The notes below the pieces were generated by a model. That model was not told the DNA's origin. It saw only the letters and a program-made list of their open reading frames with translations, and searched no databases. A stretch of 64,000 bases of DNA from Capsaspora owczarzaki ATCC 30864 (Eukaryota; Opisthokonta; Filasterea), in assembly GCF_000151315.2 (NCBI RefSeq), contig NW_011887302.1, positions 528,471-592,470 of the forward strand, read 5' to 3'. A program made the translations under genes and the position numbers. How positions within the stretch are numbered: position 1 is the stretch's first letter; the number at the start of each line of letters is the position of its first letter. Positions 22,285 through 37,400 of this stretch are shown in pieces.

Positions 22285-22642
22285 AGCAAGTGGTTTTGCT
22301 TTTTTGAGTTTGCTCATTGTCTTCCGTTGTTTGCTTTCTGTTGCGTGCGTCTGTTGTTAACCCTCAAAGAATATCCCTCGATACATTGTGTCAGCTCGAA
22401 CGAAATGGCAAAGAATGACTTGCATCAAACAAAACTGAAAGAACGGGTTTCACAGAAGGACCTTGTTATCAACAAACAGCAACAGCAACAACAGCAACAG
22501 CAACGACAACAACAACCACAAAGAAAAGAAAAAAAAAACCGGACAGTTTCAACGGAAACACACAAAATACACGGAAGTGACAATCGCCTTGCTATGCGAA
22601 ATACCGAAGCAATCAACCCCCCCCCCCAACGGATTGGAAAAA
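22285..22642. other. Convergent 3' spacer SNRNP40 / WAVE
   Basis: This 358-base spacer between two converging stop codons contains a CAACAG/CAA-rich stretch (about 22478-22520) and A- and C-rich runs. The only ORFs crossing it are low-complexity and I see no gene. Confidence 0.5.
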
Positions 22643-25107
22643 TTAATCGTCCCAGTCATCGTCACCATCATCATCGTCGTCGTCATCATCACTCTGCTCG
22701 AGCGCGATACGACGCATCAGAATGGCGGCGACGCTGTTGGTCGGCGCAGCAGCCGCGGGGGCAGCAGCCTTGGGCGCGGCTTCAACCTTGCGCAGCGCCA
22801 TGCCACCCTTGATTTGAGAAAGCATGTCCGAACGGGGATCAAACACCTTGGACGGTGCAACAATGACATCGTCGCCCTTGCCAGCCGGCGGCATTGGTGG
22901 GGCCATCGGCGGGGCCTTGCCCATGGGCGGGAGCGGTGGTGCAGCGGGAGGAGCAAAAGCAGCCATTGGCGGTGGCGGAGGTGCCGTGGGCGGGGAAAAG
23001 GCGGGCGCAGAGAACGCTGCGTCCTCGGCAGTCGGAGGGGGCGCAATCGTACCGGGCAGCTCGAAGGACATGCCCATCGAGAGATCGCCTTCGTCGCCAC
23101 CAGCCTGTTGGCTGTAGTCGTCGGCAAGATGCGAGTTGGACGCGGCCTTCTTGTAGCCGCCAAATCCGTCCAGATCGTCGTTCGCTGTCCAGGTGCTCGG
23201 CTCGTATGCAAATCCGGGGGCATCGCCTGCGCTGTTGCCGTAGTCGAATGCTGGCGCCGGCGGAATGTCGTCCAGGTCAGACGGCGGCGGGGGCGGAGGG
23301 GCCTCGTCCGAGCCAAACCCGTCGTCCATCGGGGGCGGGGGCGGAGGCACATCGTCCATCGGCGGCGGCGGTGGTGGCACGTCGTCCGTCGAGTCCTGCG
23401 GCATGGGCGGCGGAGGCGGGAGGAAGCCCGCATCTGCCGATGGCATCGATTTCGGCTTTGGCGGCGCCGAGCCGGCCGGGCGCGGAGGACCGTTGGTGGG
23501 AATCGGCGGTGCCGAGCCCTGAGGACGAGCAAACTGCTGCGGCTGTTGCGGAGCAGCAGGCGGAGCAGCCATGTTGGTGGTTGAGCCCGTGTTCTGCGGG
23601 ATTTTGGGCTTTGGAGGAGGCGAGCTCGAGTTGGACAGAGGCTGGGGCGGCGCTTGAGGGGCGCCCTGCTGAGGCGGGGCCTCGAGCTCCTGGGGCTGTA
23701 CACGTGCTTCCACAATGACGTTGCCTTGGCTGTCGTATTTCTTGACGGCAACCTCTGCCACCTTCTTGGGCCGGGCGCTCGACTTGTTGACGAGTGCCGA
23801 GACGCCGTCAGACTTTTTCTTCTTGCGGCCCTCGGCCAACTCTTTCTCTTCCTTTTCACGCTTGCGGACCCACTCGTGGAAGAAGAACTCGGGGTAAGAG
23901 TAGAGCTGAGAGAGAAAACGGAGGGAGACCGAACAAAACAAAGTGAGAACAACGAAAAACACAATTGCAATAAATCTCGAGCCGGGTGAGGTACCATCAT
24001 GCAAGAGGGTTGGTCCTTGTCGCGGTGGCTGTCCATCAGATGAATCGGCGGAATGGAAGGAACGCTGTCGTACACGCGCTGGAGCGAGAGCGGCACGGAC
24101 TGCTTGGTGAAGAGTTGCGAGTCTTCGACGCGCAGTTTCTTGGTCCACTTGACGCCTGTGAAGCAAATAAAAGAGTGATATCGTAAATGTGTTTGTTATT
24201 TCAAGTGAGATATGTTGTCCTGGTGGGGGGCTTCGTTCACATAAGCTGATCGATGTGGGCTGAATGAGCTTTCTGTGAAAAGTGCTTTTTGCTTACGGTG
24301 AGCGTTCCATTGGAACTTGTTAAGCCGAGCATCGCAGACTGCCTTGGTCTTTGGCAGGAGCCCCTCGAGGCGCTCGATGCGGGCAGTCAAGCGAGATGAG
24401 CGTTGAACAATGTCCGTGCTGGTCGCAGCGAGTTCTGTTGGTGAAGCAAAGGAAGGTAAAGGCAAAGCGAAGCGAGTTAGGAAGGAGGCGAGAACGAGAG
24501 ACCGAGAGACCGCCCCCCCCACCGCCCCTGTGGACCGTCCGCCACCATCGACACGACGCACAAAAAGTCAAAGCAGAGTGGAAAGGAAACGAGCGAGGGA
24601 GTGGCAAGTTTGAGCGGCTGAGAAACGAAAGCAACCAGCCGTCAACAAAAAAAACAACAAAAAAAAGGAAAAAAATCAATGGATTCTGGCTGATCGCTGC
24701 GACTGATGCGCCCTCCCTCCCTCCCTCCCTCCCCCAAGGCGGGGTTTGCGAGTGACTGCCTCTAGTTCCACTCGAATTCACATGCGGGTCTGGCGGGCGA
24801 CGACAAGCGAGTCGACGACGACAGCCAGAGCCAACGATCAGCTTTTTTTTTTTTTTTTTTTTTTTTTTGCCTTTAAAATCTTGAAGCTTTTTGTATGGAA
24901 GGACTACAATGGCAAGCGGAACAAGCGAAGCGCACCTTCGAAGAGCTCGGCGGCGTAGTTGGCGATGAGGCCGAGCTGGTGGATGGCGCTGCTGAGGTGG
25001 ACGGCGGCGACCTGCTCAAAGCCGTTCGCAGGGTTGGGCTCGAGGCGAGCGAGCGTCGCTTTGCCAGCATCGCACTGATCGGCGACCTGACGGCGGACAA
25101 GTGGCAT
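22643..25107 (-). CDS. WASF: SCAR/WAVE actin-nucleation promoting factor
   Basis: WAVE activates the Arp2/3 complex downstream of Rac within the WAVE regulatory complex. Four exons (24936-25107, 24297-24434, 23995-24155, 22643-23905) give 577 residues. The N-terminal SCAR homology domain starts with MPLVRRQV, as in the family, and runs through HLSSAIHQLGLIANYAAELF, RLTARIERLEGLLPK, SQLFTKQSVPLSL and YPEFFFHEWVRKREKEEKEL. A basic stretch and a long Pro-rich region (repeated DDVPPPPPPMDD) follow. The C-terminus is a single WH2 motif (RSDMLSQIKGGMALRKV, about 515-532), a central helix (SVAAILMRRIALEQ) and an acidic tail ending DDDWDD with the conserved Trp at about 575. Intron 1 (24435-24935) is long and carries a T run at about 24842-24868. 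Confidence 0.96.
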
Positions 25108-25381
25108 CGCACAAATAAGAGAATGAACAAAGAGCAGAAGAAGAGAAAAAGAAAAAAAGAAAATAGAGGAAAGGACTGCTTGATGGATGGAGGTTGCATT
25201 GTGCTTTTCTTGGCAGATTACCTGGAGAATCGTTGTCTGTTTGTCAACCAAAGGAAGGCTGATTAAACTGTACAGCGTTTATTGTGAAGGTCCATACATA
25301 TTGAGAACGTGTACAAGACTGGACATACAAGCCACAGAACTGCGCTCTGAGCAAGGAGAGCGTACAAAAAGTGCACACATC

Positions 25382-26457
25382 TCATTGCTTGAGCGCATCG
25401 GAAATCAGCTTCTCCGAAACCTCCCAAAGCTTGGCAGCGGCTTCCGGGTCTGAAGCGTGTGGAGAAGGAACGCTGAGGTTGCAATCCTCAAAGTAGGCAC
25501 CGCCGTGCTCCAGGACCTCGGGCGCAATGGCGCAGTACACGGTGGTCGAGGAGCACTGCTCGACGGTTTTGAAAATGCTGTGCAACGTGCCGTCCTCGTT
25601 CATCCATCCGTTGGCAATCATATACTCTCGCGAGATGTGGCGACCCAGGTTCGTCATTGCGCCACCCGGATGAAGGGAAACGGCAATCACGCCCTTCGGG
25701 CTGAGACGCTTGTTGAGCTCGAGTGCAAACAGGGCGTTCGCCGTCTTGGACTGCCCGTACGCTCGCCAAGCGTCGTAGGACTTTTCCCAGTTCACATCAT
25801 CAAACATAATCGGGCTGAAGGCGTGGCCCATGGAGCTGAGAACCACCACTCGGGACGGCGCCGCGGCAATCAGGGCGGGCGTGAGCAGCTGCGTGAGGTA
25901 GAAATGTCCAATGTGGTTTGTGCCAAATTGCATTTCGAATCCGTCGGCGGTGGTCTCGCGGGTCGGAAGAGCCATCACACCGGCGTTGTTGATGAGGAGG
26001 TTGAGCGGGAGCTTCTTGGCGATGAATGCGTCGGCGAACTCCTTGATGCTCTTGAGCGAGGTCAGGTCGACGAGCATGGCTTCGATCTTGGTGTTTCCGG
26101 TGCTTTGTTGAATCTCTTGGGCGACCTTTTGGCCAGCCTCGAGGTTGCGAATAGCTGGAGGGAGCGAAAGTGAACAAAAATAGTAGTCAGCGTCAACTTT
26201 CAACTTTGAATCCAAATCACACCCACACGCAATCTCCCACACATACCGATAATGATATGAGCGCCCTTGAGAGCCAAAACACGCGCCGCCTCCTTGCCAA
26301 GACCGCTGCTGGCGCCGGTGATAATGGCGACGCGATCGCTCAAGTCGATTCCGAGCTCGGTGACGACTTCCTCGGCGGGGGTGCGATAGCCAAATCGGCC
26401 AATCGACTTGCCTTCATTCGTTGTGGTGGGGATGACGGGTTTAAAAGCTTCAGACAT
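25382..26457 (-). CDS. Short-chain dehydrogenase/reductase, retinol dehydrogenase/WWOX-like
   Basis: Two exons (26247-26457 and 25382-26154) give 327 residues. Classical and extended SDR landmarks are present: NAD(P) loop TGASSGLGKEAA, structural NNAGVM, catalytic Ser in VVVLSSMGHAF, and the active-site Tyr-Lys pair in YGQSKTANALFALEL, followed by HPGGAMTNLG. The layout resembles RDH11-14 and the WWOX SDR domain, so a hydrophobic alcohol/ketone or retinoid-like substrate is possible but not shown. No transmembrane anchor or WW domain is visible. It is divergent from the SDR at 26931 across a 473-base spacer; the two are different subfamilies, not a recent duplication. Confidence 0.92.
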
Positions 26458-26779
26458 TGTTCGTTGTAGATGAGCGCGACAGTATGTAGTTTTGATTGTT
26501 GGAAAAAACAAAGAGTGAGGTTTCCAATCTGAAATTTCGACCTGCTTAAAAACGACGTGCGGAAATTTCGCGTTTCAAAGTTCCGCGCACTATTTCGAGC
26601 TCTCCCCCATACATGCACACACCACACACATGCACACACTTCTTCCCCCAACAAAAGCCATACCAATTCTGCGCATGTCAATTTTCCGCACGAGTCTGTC
26701 ACCCCGCATCAGTCGGTTCCAGAGGAGTGAAAGTCAATTCTGTGGTGCTCGCTTCGACGTATTTGTTCAACACAACATG

Positions 26780-26841
<62 letters not shown>

Positions 26842-26930
26842 ACCATAACCATACCAACACGAACTTGGACCTGTGGCTAGATGCTCAGTCAATCACAAAC
26901 CCCTTCTTTTGTGTCAAGTCCACTTCCAAA
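26458..26930. promoter_or_regulatory. Divergent promoter region between two SDR genes, with (CAA)n
   Basis: This 473-base spacer holds the 5' regions of two outward-facing SDR genes. A CAA/AAC triplet run of about 21 units occupies roughly 26777-26841, about 90 bases upstream of the plus-strand start, so it may lie in that gene's 5' UTR or promoter. Confidence 0.55.
26777..26841. repeat. (AAC)n trinucleotide repeat
   Basis: About 21 near-perfect AAC units on the plus strand, non-coding. The same motif is longer in MLH1 intron 10. Confidence 0.93.
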
Positions 26931-27987
26931 ATGACGTTCGAAGCCAACAACCCGGCGTCGGTTTCGCGCATCTTCAGCGCGTCGCGGTGGCGCTTGGACG
27001 GACGCACGGCGATCGTCACGGGTGGCTCGAAGGGAATCGGACGTGGCTGCGTGCTGGAGCTCCTTGCGCTCGGGGCACGCGTGCTGGTTGTCGCTCGCGG
27101 CGAGTCGAGTCTGAACGACCTCCGCTCAGAGCTCACGTCGAACGCCGCCATCACTTCAGCGGCGGCGGTGGGAGCCCACCAACAGTCGCCCGTCGTGGAT
27201 CGCTTTGAAACGCTGAGTGCTGATCTGTCCACGGCAGAGGGCGTCGAGCGCGTCGTTGCACGCGCGCGCGAGCTGTTTGGTGGCAGTCTCGACATTCTGG
27301 TCAACAACGTCGGAACAAACGTTCGCAAGAAGGCGATCGAGTACACCGAGGCCGAGTATCACAAAGTCCTCAGCACAAATCTCGAGTCGACATTTATGCT
27401 GTCCGTCAAGCTGCACGATCTGCTCAGGCGCTCGGCCACTGGCGGAAGTGTGGTCTGCATTGGATCCGTTGCAGGGATCACTGCGATGCGCACGGGTGTA
27501 CGTTCGTTCTGAACGCGCTGCGGCACTTTTACTGCTTGGGTGTGTAGCTGTCAATGCTGACTTGGTCATTTTTGCCAGGTGCCGTACGCGATGACGAAGG
27601 CTGCAATGATCCAGATGTGCAAAAATCTTGCCGGTGAATGGGCGGGTGACAACATTCGCGTCAACTGCGTGGCGCCGTGGTACATTCGCACGCCGTTGGT
27701 CGCTCCAGTCCTATCAAACGAGACGTTCATGAACGAAGGTCAGTTGGAGGTGCACAACGGATGTTGGTGGCTGTTTGTGCGTCTGGTTCAACTCTGACAC
27801 ACCATGATACGCACACACCCCGCTTGTTTGATCGACTGCGATAGTGATCGCCCGCACACCCATGAAACGAGTTGGAGAGATTGAGGAAATCTCGGGCGTT
27901 GTCGCCTTTTTGTGCATGACTCCTTCGTCCTTCGTGACTGGCCAAACCATGAGTGTCGACGGTGGCATGACGGTTTATACATTTTGA
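26931..27987 (+). CDS. Tropinone-reductase-like short-chain dehydrogenase
   Basis: Three exons (26931-27497, 27579-27738, 27845-27987) give 289 residues. The classical SDR order is clear: [17 protein letters not shown] cofactor loop, ILVNNVGTN, catalytic Ser in VVCIGSVAG, then [10 protein letters not shown] with the Tyr-Lys pair at the start of exon 2, [17 protein letters not shown] and a C-terminal [10 protein letters not shown]. The block from ALFL-type Ser to TPLV is closest in memory to plant and bacterial tropinone reductase-like and gluconate 5-dehydrogenase-like enzymes. The true substrate is unknown; SDR annotation by resemblance is not specific. The start is the ATG at 26931, since the upstream in-frame extension has no SDR character. 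Confidence 0.92.
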
Positions 27988-28081
27988 CGCATGGAGCAGT
28001 GAAATTTAGAACGTAGCGCAAGAGTAAACAATGCAAAACAGCATCATCATCACGATCTCCATCATAACCCGTGTACTCAAA

Positions 28082-32013
<3,932 letters not shown>

Positions 32014-32256
32014 TTTTGCCTTCTCTCTCTCTCTCTCTCTCTGTTTGAGTCTTGACTGAGCGAAGAAAAAAAAAGATGGAGTGAGCAAGCGCATGCTTGG
32101 ATTATACTACTCTGATCTCGATTTGGCTCAATGCACCAATGAGAGTTCCACAAGAGCTGCAGTACATGTTCTGTACAAAACACTTTGCACACGAAACAAA
32201 AAAATGTAGCAAAGACAACCAACACTAGTATGAACAACACGCATATGGAAACACTC

Positions 32257-34108
32257 TCACGCAACAAGCTCAATCTCGCTCTCGAGGTAGACATTGTCCT
32301 TGAGACCCACAACCGTCGGGACCTCGGACGAAAAGTCCTTGGGAGTGTACAAGACCCACCCGTTGGTCTTGGTCATCACCAGCAGATTCAGCTCGTACAG
32401 CACATAGGCCAGGAACGAGGAACAAAAGAACATGTCGGTGCGGCGCGTGTTGCCATAGTGCAGCTTGAGCTCGGCGCGGATAAAGTCCATTGGATCGGTG
32501 TCGTACGGTTTGTTGTAGACGACTTGGTGGATGAGCGCAAGGCTGCGGTTCATCTCGTCGCGATGAACCGAGCCGTACGACTGGCGCGTCGCAGAGTCCA
32601 TGAGTCGCCGCACGTAGATGCGTCCAGTGTAGCTGCGAACATAGTCGGCAGTGAACGGCACGATCGACACGCCAAACTTGATCTTGTGGTCCTCAACGTC
32701 GGCTTCCGTGTCCCAGCCACTCTCAAACATGAGGATCGAGCCAGCAGCAGGCTGGTCGAGAGCGAGAAAGTGCGGCGGCGTCAAAACCATGCCCACATGC
32801 GAGAACTGGCTCCAGCTACCAAGTTCGATGGTTTCCGAAAAGATCGACTGAGCGCCATGGAAGAGGATGATATCGCCGGTGGCAAGGAAGGGCGCCGCCT
32901 CCGCAAAGGGCACGGGAATGGATTTGGCAAGCGGAACGGACGGAAGGGATGGGGCGGCGGTGGAAGTAAGCAAGACGGCAGCAGCAGCGGAGCGCAGGCA
33001 TCGTTTGGCTGCCAGGTCTGCAGCCACAGGTTGAGTTTCGGGGGTCTTGCGCGGCACAAGAGTCAACGACGGTGTGAGACCAAGATAGGGAGCGTTTGTG
33101 TGAACCACCGCCTTCGTGATGGCAGTGGAGCCATCGTTTTCAAAAGAGGTGCTCGACTCTATGACGCGAGTGTCTGTAGCAGCAAAGTCCACAGCATTGC
33201 CCTTGGAGTCGTATGCGCTGAGACTGCGCGAAAGCTCAGCAGGAAGCGCCTGAGCCCGCACAGCAGTGGCAGAGTTGTTTTTGGCAGCAGGTCTGCTTGC
33301 CAAGGCGAATAATGCTCCGATGGCAGAGGAAATGGCCGAGAAAGGCTGTTTGTGTGGGGCAGAAAAAGGACATGGGTGTCAGCCAACAACATGCAGCCAA
33401 AAACATGTACAGCCAAAACACACAAAAAGTTGGAGGGACAAAAGACCTAGAGTCAAAAAAAGTACGTGTGTCGCTTACCGCAGTAATTATTTCCCAGGAA
33501 TAGGAAAGCACATGGGTCGATGAATGAGCTGCTGGTGGAGCAGCAGCGCCAGCGCCAGCGCTAGCGCTAGCAGTGCCCGCGGCTGGCGTCAGTTTTAGCG
33601 GCAACGGATGCTCACGGTGCACTTCCACACGCGACAGGCCCGCACTGGTTTCGCTGGCCGCGTCCTCTGTGACAGAGGAGACAATGGATAGAATGGTAAT
33701 GTGACGCGTGGTGCGCTCAGCAGGAGGAGCATCGGTTGCTGGTGTGGTCGCTGTCGCCGAGACTGATGACGCAGGTTCCGGTTTCCCCGACGCCACTCCG
33801 CCCGACAAAGCCAACGCCGTCGATTGCGCACTTTCGCCAGATGACTTGGGCGGCATGATAGCTGCTTCAGGCACTGGTGAAACAGGCAGCGGGTGGACAG
33901 AGGAAGCACCGACCACGTCACTGTCGGAAGCGCTGCGGTGGCGGCTGTGAGTACTTGTCGTCGTCTGGTTGTCGCCCGCCTGCGCAGCGTCGGCAGCACC
34001 GTCATTGGAGGACCGTGCAAGGAGCGACTCGACTTGAGCGAGCTCGGCCACACTGCCCGTGGGGCCTTGGCCCACCAGCGTCCAGTCGGCAGCAGACCGA
34101 GATTCCAT
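32257..34108 (-). CDS. YiiX/YaeF-type circularly permuted papain-fold amidase-like protein
   Basis: Two exons (33479-34108 and 32257-33345) give 572 residues. The first 210 residues are Ser/Ala/Thr-rich and disordered. Exon 2 opens with a short hydrophobic stretch (AISSAIGALFALA) that could be a membrane anchor. Residues about 363-545 form the recognisable domain: FLATGDIILFHG, then WSQFSHVGMVL with a candidate catalytic His393, an acidic FESG around 418, and MFFCSSFLAYVLYEL with candidate Cys518. The His-before-Cys order is that of the permuted NlpC/P60 superfamily (YiiX/YaeF, DUF830), hydrolases acting on amide or ester bonds, several with lipid-linked or cell-wall substrates. The substrate here is unknown. 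The start is the first true ATG in frame. Confidence 0.78.
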
Positions 34109-34421
34109 GATTGTAAAATTTGCCGAAAACAAACAAAAAAAAATTATTGGGACTGTGAATAAATCTGTAAAACAGGCACAGCATGAAATTTTGGCTGTTT
34201 CACGCGAATGGTGAGGTGAGGAGTAGTAAACCGAAACAAGAGATGTATTGCTGTCATATCTGAACTTCGAGACAACCTCAGAAAAGACTCACGAGAAAGA
34301 CCACCGATTAAAGCGAACGAAGACCAAAACATAGCAGAACAAAGACCAACGATCTAACAGAAAACACAAAACCACACTTCACCGACAAGAACAGCAACTA
34401 CCGGATCACCATGTTCCTCGC

Positions 34422-37400
34422 TCACTTGGCCTGGCTGTTCTTGCGGTTCATGCGGTGGCGGCAATGATCCACCCACGTCAGGATGGCAGTCATGATGAAC
34501 ACCTTCACCGTGGACGAGATCAGGACTGACTGAATGATGGACACACACGCAGAGATAAACCACATGCGGTAGACGTCGTCGTCGTCAAAGGTTTCACTGA
34601 ACGCCCAGAAAACAGTCAAAAAGATGCCAGTCGCGCTGAAGACAAAGCACAAGAAATAGGCCACATATTGCCAGGCGTGGGGAATACGCCACGCGCTCCA
34701 ACGGTCGGCGAGAGAGCGTTTGCGAGGCTTGGAAGCGGGCTTTTCGTCGTAGCCAAAGTTGCCCACCGAGGAGATCGAGGAGAGCTCCATGGCGCTCTCC
34801 AGGTTGGCCATCGTTGTGCGCACCTGGGTCGGGTATCGGAACGAGTGGCGGAAGAGCTCAATGATCAAGGTCGAGAGAGGGAAGATGATGAACGTCGAGA
34901 TGATGCCGTTCACAATGCTGATGGCAAGCGACTCGGTTTCAAAGCTCATCTGGTTGTAAATGAGCGTGTTGAGGCCCATGCACATCAGCAAGGTCGTTGT
35001 GCCAACAGTGGCACGCGCCACATGCGAAAAGTTTCGATCCAGATGCCTCTTGACAAAGATGGAGAGATAGATGTGGCGATTCTTCATGTTGAGCACCAGC
35101 CGCTCTTTGAAAGGCATGATTGGCGTCTTGTCATCCTTGCCACCGGAAGAAATGTTCAAAATCTCGGCCACAGCATCGTCTTGCGCAAATTCCTTGTCGA
35201 GCACACTACCGAGCTTGGACGACGCGTCCAACAGATCGCGCTTGACGCGACGGTCATTCCGAATGGCAAACGGCAGCAGAATGAACAGGTAGACAAAGAC
35301 AATTGCGGCCAAGAAGACTACCAGCCACGGGCGCTCGGCAATACGGTCGCTCAGGTGCCGAGCAACATCGTCAAAGTCGATCGGATTGATTTCGAAAATG
35401 GCAAACGCAGTCAAATGCGTGCAATTGCACAGAAGGGAATCGGTACCGTTCGAGACAACCGAGCAGCCCTTGTGCGAAAACTTGCCCGTGGTTTCGTTGC
35501 GGAACATGCACACAAGCGTATTGTTGGGATTGACCAGAGGACGGAGGACGGGGATTCCAATCAGAATCGGATTGTTCGGATCCAGATTGCCCACAGAAAT
35601 CTCATTGCCATCGGCGTCAGTGAGGCGCAGCGAGAAGGTGTCTGAGGCTTGCTCGTTGGTCGCATTGTCGTAAGCGAACGGGTTGTTCAAGTGGTGGACG
35701 TACTCGACACCAACCACAGGGGCTGAGCCTGCAGCGTACGAAGGCACGGTAAAGTTGGCGCCGGCATTTCGAGAAATGGGCGATGCGCCAAGGTTGTTTG
35801 AGTCGCGGTTTTCGTTGCGAATGACGATATCGTGGGTCTCGATCACGTCAACATCGCCAGGAGCACGATTGGCACGGGCAGCCGAGCCAAGACGTTGCAG
35901 CACATCGAACGCCAGCGCCGAGAATTCGCGCGACGCAGGGGAATTGTTGCCCGTTTGCAGCAACGGAATGGCGCGCAGCAGCGAGCCGAGCGTCGCAGCC
36001 AAGTTGACTTTTGCGGCCTCCTCGATACCAACCGTGCGCAACAGACCCGCAACAATACGAAGGGCTCCGAGAGCGGTGCCCAGACCCTCTGTAGTGAGCT
36101 CGTTCGGGAAGCGCGTCAGCTCAAAGAACAAACCGAGAGTGTCGGTCAAATCTTGCGGCGTGACGGCATCCGCAGTCTCCGCTTGGGTGGCATCGACGAT
36201 AGCCACAGCACCAGTGATCAGCTGCGAGCGAATCTCTCGGCGACTGCTCGTGTCCGCGCCAGTACCAGCATCGGCGATGGCGTTGACAAGCGTCGATGCA
36301 AGGGCAATACCCGAGCGCGACTGATCCGAGTTGAAAACACTCTGGGCTTGATTCAAGACAACCTCACGCGCGGCCGAATCCGTGTTCAGATTGCCGGGAG
36401 GAGTGACGGTGAAGACCAGAGTCTGGGAGAACTGGCCACCGAACGGCGAGGATGAGCGGATGGTCACCAGCATGGTGCCCGGCGGCAACGAGTCAATGTA
36501 GAAGAGTCCGGCTTGCGCAGACGCCTTTGGGAAGAAGGAAGTGCCATCCGATGTGCCGCTGGAAGACTGGGGCCGTGAGAAGAACAGGCGACCCATGTCC
36601 GTCACGCTTGGCGGGCATTGCAACGAAAACACGTCCTGCATGAAGATGCCAGAGTCGCTTCCATCAATGATGCAGCTAGCGTCGCTGCGGGGGGCTCGAA
36701 CAAGGAAGTCGATGGACTTGTTCAGAGTAGACGAGACATTCGATGTAGACGTGTAGAATGTGGCAGTCACAGTCGCCGTGAGCACGGTCGCAACGGGCAG
36801 CTGGCTTGCTTCAAGTTGCAGTGAGGCGAGCGTCGAGAGGGAAGCATTGAATCCAGTGACAGACCAGGACGTCGTAACGCCATGAATGCAAAAGCCAGAC
36901 CCAGTGCCGCCACAGACATTCGCTCCGCCAATGATGGATGAAAGCTCAAGGCGATCAGCTGCCTCCAGGTAAACGACAGCATTGGGGTAGTCGAGCCAGT
37001 TCTCTGCAAAGTTGAGGAAGGTGGAATTTGAGCCAACAGGCATCGTCACAAAGTACGGGTTGCTGACAGTCACACTCGAGCCGCGTGTAGTGCGGAACCG
37101 CAAGACATAGGCCTGGCCAGCAACAAAAGTGCCGCGAATGACAGCGCTCAAGGTCTGATTGGACGCGTCGGACAGAATAAAGGGTCGAACCGAGGATGTC
37201 ACTCGGGCGGTGGGATTGCTGGAAGGCGCGACCTCGGCACTGTACGAGAAGGGAGCGAGGTTGCCGTCCTTGAGTCGAGACCAGCGAACCGAGACAAACC
37301 CGGGGCCAGGGCTAACCTCAAAGTTGTCGCTCGCAGTGGCTGCCCCGCATCCCAGCGCAGCAAATTGGGATTGGGTGGTTGACGCAGCATTGGCCCACCA

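Noticed and set aside
22463-23584. 373-codon plus-strand ORF
   Set aside because: Antisense shadow of the Pro-rich region of WAVE; Gly/Arg-rich with no domain.
25382-27987. The two adjacent SDR genes as a tandem or inverted duplication
   Set aside because: Their cofactor loops, active-site contexts and C-termini belong to different SDR subfamilies and intron positions differ.
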